A DNA stretch of 64,000 nucleotides. Origin: Sciurus carolinensis (taxonomy: Eukaryota; Chordata; Mammalia; Rodentia; Sciuridae). The notes under the pieces were generated by a model, which worked only from the letters and a program-made list of their open reading frames with translations, did not search any database and had not been told where the DNA came from. The DNA is taken from assembly GCF_902686445.1 (NCBI RefSeq), contig NC_062217.1, forward strand, positions 171,797,098 to 171,861,097. The letters are read 5' to 3'. A program made the translations under genes and the position numbers. Below, in pieces: positions 57,621 through 64,000 of the stretch (position 1 is its first letter; every line of letters starts with the position of its first letter).

Positions 57621-58889
57621 GTAAGGTACCCGGGGCGTTTGCCTTGTTCTGCAGGAGCATCCGGGACCTGCCTCTGTTCCCATGTAGCTCCTGGGGCTGT
57701 CACTGGATTTTATTGACATTGGGGTAAACTTGAGGACCTGGGGGACCCCTAAACCCTATCCATGAATAATCTTACACAATAGGGCATTTGGAGGCCCAGA
57801 AGAGAGGCCTCTTTCCTCTGGGGGATGCTTGTCTTCCCATTCACCCTCCATCCTGAAGGGGCGCGGATGGGTGGGTCTCCAGCAGGGCCCTGGCATTTCT
57901 AGGCTCTTTGTAGTGCAGTTGGATTTGATTCCCACGTGCATCCTGGCATCTGGCATCCAGAGGAGGAGCAGGCTCGCTCTTCCTGTCAGAAAGGCCTGCT
58001 GCATGCCAGCTAGTGCCTCTCCCTTGCCCCTTCCTGACCAGAAATCTATGAGCCATGGTTATGCCCAAGCTGCAATCCGCTCAGCCAGAACCCAGAAGCC
58101 CCTCCCTCGGTTCCAGCAGCTGGCCCTGTGCTCCTGCTCATTCTCCCGCCTCCTCTGCTCCACATCCAAATCTCTTGGCCATCATTCGTAAGGATTTGCT
58201 GGGACTTAGCAGGACATGTGCTGGTGAGTTGACATTCAAAACAGATCCCAGTGAGTGGCCTCCATTCCAGACAGTGAAATCCACAGGGCCTGCTCTTCTG
58301 GACAGGCCAGGGCTGAGCCAGGCAGAAGCACACCATAGTCTTTGGGATCCAAGTGCAAAAATGAGGCCCAGGCTGCTTCAGAAAGTGCTGTTTGGAGGAC
58401 AGAACGAAAGCAAAGAGAAGGCCTCACAGGCTGTCGGCTTGGAGATGAGGTCGGGCTGCAGCCTCCTTCCCTGGAGACTGGCGGGCATTCACCTGTTGGT
58501 GGCCAGTGGTGCACTCCCTGAGTGGCTCCTGACCTGGCCAGCTCTGGCTTGGCTGTGACTGAAAGGTTGCTTCATCAAAGGCTCAGAGGGGCTAAAACTC
58601 CCATCAGACACTTACCTGCTGGTTTGTATCTCGACAACCAAAGAACGACGTCTGGCTCCAACTGCAGTCACATGCTGCTTGCTTGTCTGGAGGCACAAGG
58701 CAGAGGCCAGAGCCGTGACGTGGCTTAGGAAGGCAAGCACCCCTCCGAGGCCTGTGGACATGTGCACTGACTGCAGATGGGCTCCAGTGTCTCCGTGCAG
58801 CAGGCAGGTGCCAAAGGACTTCAGGCCCAGGAGGCACTAACCAGAGACTGGCACGAAGTACTTGGGCACTGGGGTCAAGCAGTGAGACT

Positions 58890-59059
58890 CAGAGGTTGCT
58901 GATGCCATCTGCTGAGGAGGCTGAGGCAAGAGGATCACAAGTTTGAGGCCAGCCTGGGCAACTTAGCAAGACCCTATCCCAAAATAAAATGCATGTAGCT
59001 CAGTGTCTTGTAGAGCACCTCTGAGCTCAGTCTACAGTCTGCACCAAAAAAAAAAAAAA
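58890..59059 (+). mobile_element. MEN (B1 + ID) SINE, old and 5'-damaged
   Basis: B1 part: TGAGGAGGCTGAGGCAAGAG, GATCACAAGTTTGAGGCCAG, CCTGGGCAACTTAGCAAGAC. ID part: ATGCATGTAGCTCAGTGTCT, TGTAGAGCACCTCTGAGC, then a run of 13 A. The B1 head is corrupted. It has the same composite order as 9034-9242. Confidence 0.82.
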
Positions 59060-60809
59060 GATGTTTCTGTTGAACTGTCCCTGTGTTCTCTGTCCACTGT
59101 TCTGTAAGCTGGGGTGCCAGTGCCCCTAGCAGGCCAAGGTCTCCTTCTGTCAAGCCCAGGAGGACCTCTCAAGTCCCTCAGCATCTTCACTGACTGGGGA
59201 TCAACAGGAACGTTTTCTGCGTCTTCGCTGAGTTCCAGGTCTCGCGCATTCTGACTCAAGCTTCATTAGCAGAAGGCCTCTGAGGGGAGCTGCCTGCAGA
59301 GTGGAGCGCAGTCCAGATGTGTGAGTGGAGTTCCAGGACACAGGGCGCTGTGCCGTCACAGTGAGGTCCCCACCCCTCCCGGTGGAGCCCCTGCGGGGAC
59401 ACCTGTACACACAGGGCCGGATGCAGCACCACAAGGGCCTCCCACGGCTGGCTCCAGGCACCCGCAGCAGATCCCCAGGAACCCAGCAGGGTCAGAGCAC
59501 AGAACCTTGACCTCACGGTCAGCGTCTGACCTCGTGGCTGAGCACCAACAGGCCAGGACTCCTAACAGTCATTCCGTCCAGCTACTCGTCTGTGCACAGG
59601 GGGCTCCTCTCCAGGGCACAGGTGCCGGCAGGGCCTCTGAGGACAGTCAGGTCTCCATGGAGGGCAGGACAGGAGGGCCAGGGCTCCCCGGAGGGTGCTT
59701 CATGGAGAGAAGCGGCAGCACCTCTCTGGGTGACTCGTGCCCCTGCTGCTCCCAGGGCTCCTGTGTTGCCAGTGCCCTCCCATCCCCACAGGCCTCCCAG
59801 CCTCTACAGAGGTTTCCTCCTCACCCCTCAGGCTGGGCCCAGCTTGAATTGAAACATCGGCAATTTCATGAGCTTTAACTGAGCATCTCTGAGCTGGACC
59901 TCCAGGCTACCATTTGCATCTCCCCCATAAAGCCTCCTTGAGCTGACTCAGAATGTGCCCGTCTTGGGATGGGCAGCGATGGATGAGAAAAGCCCGTGGC
60001 AGCGCCTGGACCCCATCACCAGTGTGCACATCCACCCGCATGGCCAGGTCCCTCCCAGTACATCTGGCAGGGAGGCTCCAAACTTGGCCTTCGTGGGAGG
60101 CTCCCAACTTGGCCTTCCTGCGCAGGATGGGTAGCACTCAGACGTGGGCCCCCAGGGCCACAGGTGGTTCTAAAATGGATCACTCATCACCATATGAACT
60201 AACCATGCCCACACCAGGGCCCAGGCCCCTCCTGCCAGCCTCATAGCCTCCAGCGCACCTGCTCTTGAGCGCCTGAACCAGCTTGGCCCACCCACCAAGC
60301 CCCCGCATCAGGCTGCAGCTCCAAGCCCAGAGCCCCACCTGTCCACCCTTCCTGGGGGACAGTCTCCATTCCTGCTTTTCAGCAGGGTTGGTAACTTCTC
60401 TGATTACTCCTACCATAGAGTATTTTGTAATTGCTCATGTTCCCTGAGGTCTGATGATCTGAGAACAGTTGTAAGAAATATATAAATTAAATTTACTGAT
60501 GTAACAAACACAGGGAAGGACTCAGGTGGGAGAAAGTCAAGTGCATCCAGGAGTCAGAGACAAGCAGGAAGGGGAGAGAAGAATTCCTGATGATGCAGCA
60601 TGAGAGGGGAAAGGAAGGACGCTCAAGAAGCTGCAGGAAGCTGCTGCTGTTCTGCTTCTACTCTTGGAGTGCCCAGGGTGTTCTCACTTGGCATCTGAGT
60701 GACTTGCAGTGCCACTCTGGGACATTCTGTTAAGACACCTGTGCAGTGCCATCCACGTCCACAGAAGAGCGTGAGCCCCGTTGTGGGGTGGGCTGCGGAA
60801 CCAAGCACT

Positions 60810-61183
60810 GTGCATTTGGGGGTGGCTCAAGCAACCAAAGTCTGTTCTTCCCCAGTTCTGAGGGCTGAAGTTCAAGGTCATACTGCCATAGGGCTGCTTC
60901 CTTCTGTAGCTATGAAGGAGGATCTGGCCTCACCTTCCCCTAGTTCTGCTGGTGAGCCAGTATCTTGAGATACTTGGTGTGGAAACATCAGCCACCTCTG
61001 CTCAAGTCTTCACAGGACACTCCCCTGTGCGTTTTGTAAGGACCAGTCATGTTGAATTAGCGTCCACCCAAGGATGTTATCTTAACTGGATCTTTTCTAA
61101 AGCCCGTTTCCAGATACGCATTTTGAGGGACTTGGGGCTCGGACAACATATAAATTCAGGGGGAGATGACTTAGTCCATAACA
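60810..61183 (-). mobile_element. MaLR-type LTR remnant (-) ending beside the E17 acceptor
   Basis: CCAGTTCTGAGGGCTGAAGT, TCAAGGTCATACTGCCATAG, GGATCTGGCCTCACCTTCCC and GGACACTCCCCTGTGCG, ending ACATATAAATTCAGGG and TTAGTCCATAACA, follow the antisense MaLR LTR. Its outer edge (CATAACA) is near 61183, with the acceptor AG at 61218-61219. Confidence 0.65.
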
Positions 61184-61219
61184 GACACGAATTGTGCTTT
61201 TTCCCTTCCTCCAATGTAG

Positions 61220-61373
61220 ATAAGTCCCCTGCGGCCCCAGAGACCTAAGAGCCAGGTGATTAGCATCATTGGAAGTGAGAGGCGCTTCTCGGTGTCCCCA
61301 ACATCACCGACGTCCCAGCAGACACCCCCTCCGGTCACACCGAGGACCAAGCTCAGCTTCAGTGTGCAGTCCA
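61220..61373 (+). CDS. DOCK1: DOCK1 exon E17 (residues 1733-1784), Ser/Pro tail
   Basis: 154 nt between cctccaatgtag and |gtaagt. It enters in phase 0 and leaves in phase 1. It reads ISPLRPQRPKSQVISIIGSE, then RRFSVSPTSPTSQQTPPPVT and PRTKLSFSVQS with a split Ser. It contains SP/TP motifs and an RRFSVS site (basic-directed kinase type, inference). LRPQRPK and TPPPVTPR are proline motifs that lead into the Crk SH3-binding C terminus. That terminus must lie in the exon(s) beyond the window. Confidence 0.97.
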
Positions 61374-61799
61374 GTAAGTGGAGGGTGCCTGCACTGGAGG
61401 TCGCACGTTGTTCTGTGACTTCCCCCTTAATCGATGGCTCCGCAGGGAGGACCCCTTCTCCAGGCAATAGACGGGATGGGGAGTTTGGGCCTGTGGTCCC
61501 TTGGGATGAGCACGTGACCCAGGGGGAGGTTCCTGGGCTTGGGCCGGGGAATCTGGACTTCAGCAAATCAGGCCCAAACCCAGTCCAGGGCTGCAGAGTT
61601 CCACAGGTGGAGTGTGTGGGGTCTGTCTGGGCTCCGTGTCCTCCTTGGAGAGACTACTGAGGCACGGGGGCAGCCCCTTTTCTCATCACTGGGTCATGAG
61701 GCCTTCCAGGGTCAGGGCCTTCCACCTCTGGGAGGAACGTGGAGTGAAGAAGCACTTCTAGGTGGTTTGGAAGGCGCAGCAGCAGAACTTATTTTTTCT

Positions 61800-62150
61800 G
61801 GTTTTCTCCAATTTCTAGAGCTGCCACACAAATGACCACAACGTGGCGGCTCACGATGACAGACCCATATTCTCACATGTTCTGGAGGCCAGAGTCTGAA
61901 ATCAAGTTGGGTCCTGGGTAGGCTCTGAGGGAGCACCCCTTCCAGGACTCCCCCTGTCTCTTGTGGCTCTGACAACCCCTGATACTCCATCACTCCAATC
62001 TCTACCTCCGTTCTCCCTGGCCTCTCCTGTGTCCTCTCCTCCTATAAGGACTCTAGTCAGTGGATATAGGGTCCACCATAAATCCAGTATGCTTTCATGT
62101 CAAGATCCTTAACCGATGACATCTGTGAAGACCAAGTCCACGGTAGGTCA
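61800..62150 (-). mobile_element. MaLR-type LTR remnant (-)
   Basis: CTAGAGCTGCCACACAAATG, ACCACAACGTGGCGGCTCAC, CATGTTCTGGAGGCCAGAGT, CTGAAATCAAGTTGGGTCCT and CTCCTATAAGGACTCTAGTC, then GGGTCCACCATAAATCCAG, follow the antisense MaLR-type LTR. Highly diverged. Confidence 0.6.
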
Positions 62151-62569
62151 CTTTCAGAGGGTCTGAGTGGACCTCAGAGGTCCGCATCTTGGAAGGATAC
62201 TATCCAACCACTGCAAGTGGGGTAACCAGCTCTTCACACTGAGTTCAGACCCATCAGAGAGGAGGAATCCTGACAGGGAGTGGTAGGGAGTGAGGGCCAG
62301 AGCAGAACAGGGATCCTGCTCCTTCCCGTGGCCACCAGGCAGGACAGCACTGCCCTGCAGGTGGTCGTGTGAGGCAGAGAGCAAGTGTCCTTTGCACCTG
62401 GTTTTCTTCTTGCTAAGAAGGGAACAGCCACGACTCCGGAGACCGTCAGGTGCTGACTGTCTCGTCTACAAAAGCACATGGAGGAGGCAAAAAGCATTCT
62501 GGGTGCAGGAAAGGAGAAGGGCTCTGGGTGGCATCTCCACATTCTTAAGCTAATACTCTGTGATCTTTT

Positions 62570-63185
62570 CCAAAAAATACTTTATTACATTTAAAAAAAT
62601 GTATTAGAACAGGCACCATTGCAGTAGTTACAGAAGATAGTCTGGTGGTTTCCCCAAAGTATCTAGCATCACCATATGACCCAGCCATGCTAGTACTAGG
62701 TCTGCACCCCCAAAGAATTGAAAACCGGGGCTCCAACAGGTATTTTTATGGGAACATTTGTAGCAACATATGCACAGTAGTCAAAAAGTGGAAACAACCC
62801 AAATGCCCATCAGCTGATGGGCAGATGAATAAAAGGTGCTTGTAAAGAAACCTCTGCACAGTAGAACGCTATTCAGCCACATGAAAGGCATGGGCCACAC
62901 TTGCAGGCTGCGCCATGAGCAACCTGAAGACGGCGAGCCCAGCAGAATGAGCCGTCACAGCAGGGCAGCGAGACTCTGCTGGTGGAAAGTGTCTAGGACA
63001 GGCAGGTCCATGGGTGCAGAAAGCAGAGTAGAAGGGGTTTCCAGGCGCTGGGAGCAGGGGTGTGGGGGTCACTGCCTGAGGGGTGCAGACTTCTGTCTGG
63101 GCGAGGAGAGTGTTTGGGGAGTAGTCAGTGGTGAAGGCTGCACAGTATGGTCAGCATGATCCACGCCACTGAATTGGACACCGGA
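62570..63185 (+). mobile_element. L1 3' end (+)
   Basis: Sense L1 3' UTR: CACCATATGACCCAGCCATG, CCCAAAGAATTGAAAACCGG, AAAGTGGAAACAACCCAAAT, GCCCATCAGCTGATGGGCAG, TATTCAGCCACATGAAAGGC, then CTGCCTGAGGGGTGCAGACT and CACGCCACTGAATTGGACAC. It is old, with no intact ORF. Confidence 0.85.
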
Positions 63186-63638
63186 AGGTGTCAACGTGGC
63201 AAGTTTCAGGTCATGTCCCACCCAGTCACTGCTCCTCCTTCCTGCCCCCCCTGCATGGCGGAGCTTCCTCATCCCCCAAGGCGACACTTCCTGGGAAGCA
63301 TCTTCCTGATGAAGGATCTGTCATCAGTGGAATCACTGGGGAAACTTTTGAGTCACACATCAGTAAACATGTCAGTTTCTCTCTTTGTCTTGAAAGAAAA
63401 TGAATCACCTCCAAGAGGCTAGCAGGGTTGAGCAGACACCTGCCTGGCGACCCTGTGGAGAAGGCCTTCTTTCTGGCTACCTGAGCCATTGGTTGTCCTC
63501 TCTGTCTATGTAAAGCAGCGGCCCTAGTGACCTTGACCACTGACACCTTCATTTCCCAGGGTGGGGGTTGTCCTGGTGGGAAGTGGGTGCTGGCTGTGTG
63601 CGGCTTTGCTTGAGGGAACTCTGTGGGCAGCGCAGCGA

Positions 63639-63735
63639 GGGCAGGCCGGGGACGGGACCCTCTGCAGGCAGCAAGGGCAGGCCGGGGACGGGACCCTCTG
63701 CAGGCAGGGAGGGCAGGCTAGGGATGGGGCCCTGG
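63639..63735 (+). repeat. 36-bp minisatellite, about 2.7 copies
   Basis: Units start at 63639, 63675 and 63711. Each runs GGGCAGGCCGGGGACGGGAC and CCTCTGCAGGCAG with few changes; the third is partial and more altered. It is GC-rich. The repeated peptide read from it (GDGTLCRQ) is a by-product and not a gene. Confidence 0.9.
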
Positions 63736-64000
63736 TAAGGCTCTGAACGCCACAGTTCTATGCAGTCCCCATGACACCAACTGCAGATGCCACCAAGGCA
63801 AAGGGACCCAAGCGGGGGAGGGGAGGTACTATGTTGACATGTGTTTTCACAACAGATGAATAGCTCACTTCAAGCTCCAGTTTTAAGTACCTTGTACTTG
63901 ACTGTTCCCTTTCTAGAATATTCCACCAGAAGGGAATTCCACCCTTTGTGTTTTCCACCCCTCCTTTCCCATGCCGTGCTGGCAAATGATCCTGCAAGAG

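Larger units (their letters stand above)
57621..61219 (+). other. Intron E16-E17
   Basis: GT-AG intron of 3.6 kb (gtaagg ... cctccaatgtag). It carries an old MEN SINE (58890-59059) and a MaLR remnant (60810-61183) whose edge lies about 36 bp before E17. Between them the sequence is GC-rich with nothing recognised. Confidence 0.82.
1..64000 (+). other. DOCK1: DOCK1 gene body (internal and 3' portion)
   Basis: Seventeen exons with matching splice phases give a continuous frame that I recognise as DOCK1/DOCK180, the Rac GEF that works with ELMO downstream of CrkII in cell migration, phagocytosis and myoblast fusion. Diagnostic stretches are [13 protein letters not shown] (E12), [13 protein letters not shown] (E12) and SSLDDRRGSRPRSMVRSFTM (E15). 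These fit DOCK1 better than DOCK2 or DOCK5, from memory of the family. The window starts and ends inside introns, so the promoter, SH3 and DHR-1 exons and the last coding exon(s) with the 3' UTR are absent. Seven exons (E5, E6, E7, E11, E12, E13, E14) start and end in phase 0. I see no stop or frameshift, so the gene looks intact here. Confidence 0.97.
61374..64000 (+). other. Partial intron downstream of E17
   Basis: It begins gtaagt and runs off the window. Contents are a MaLR remnant (61800-62150), an L1 3' end (62570-63185) and a 36-bp minisatellite (63639-63735). The expected last DOCK1 exon(s), encoding about 82 C-terminal residues with proline-rich motifs, are not found here. Confidence 0.85.

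Noticed and set aside
56967..57716. 249-codon ORF in frame with E16 that has a hydrophobic stretch (FIGLCVLFLVVFVNL) upstream
   Set aside because: It joins intron sequence to E16 and runs on past its donor. The splice sites on both sides of E16 are good and fit the DOCK1 frame. An alternative start or retained intron would need transcript evidence.
1..64000. A nested gene such as INSYN2A (FAM196A), which lies within DOCK1 in human, or a novel gene system
   Set aside because: No exon of another protein, tRNA, snRNA or snoRNA could be recognised on either strand. In human the nested gene lies in an earlier part of DOCK1 than this window covers.

Overview
This is mammalian nuclear DNA, almost certainly from a squirrel-family rodent (Sciuridae: ground squirrel, marmot or tree squirrel). 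It is dominated by introns and old L1, L2, MIR and MaLR debris. It also carries tRNA-derived ID SINEs (7264-7360, 10014-10095, 14439-14546, 38206-38300, 44025-44142) and B1+ID composite 'MEN' SINEs (9034-9242, 58890-59059), a composite known from squirrels.

The only gene I can support is DOCK1 (DOCK180), an atypical Rac guanine-nucleotide exchange factor, on the + strand and running through the whole window. Seventeen exons (E1-E17) splice into one uninterrupted reading frame of 1981 nt (660 codons plus 1 base). If the Ile-Ser-Pro triplet near the start of E12 is the ISP motif known at human residues 1487-1489, the window encodes residues 1124-1783. The 82 residues I expect to follow then bring the total to 1865, the human length. 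All residue numbers below use this anchor.

Layout: E1-E2 (3360-3788) encode the helical region before the catalytic domain. E3-E14 (9527-48268) encode the DHR-2/DOCKER GEF domain (about 1207-1617). E15-E17 (53129-61373) encode the regulatory tail: a Ser/Arg-rich segment, a Lys-rich polybasic segment, and a Ser/Pro segment leading toward the proline-rich Crk-binding C terminus. The N-terminal SH3 and DHR-1 exons lie before the window and the last coding exon(s) after it.

The most notable points are a textbook U12-type (minor spliceosome) intron of only 130 bp (34436-34565); a GC-AG intron after E12; an ID SINE with a 32-base T tract ending 22 bp before the E5 acceptor; a 30-bp perfect inverted repeat linked to a retroinsertion-like scar (2293-2532); a solo ERV LTR nested in an older L1 (30219-30658); and a strong CTCF-core match just after E14. 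I found no second protein gene, structural RNA gene, CRISPR or prokaryotic system. Long ORFs in introns look like chance.
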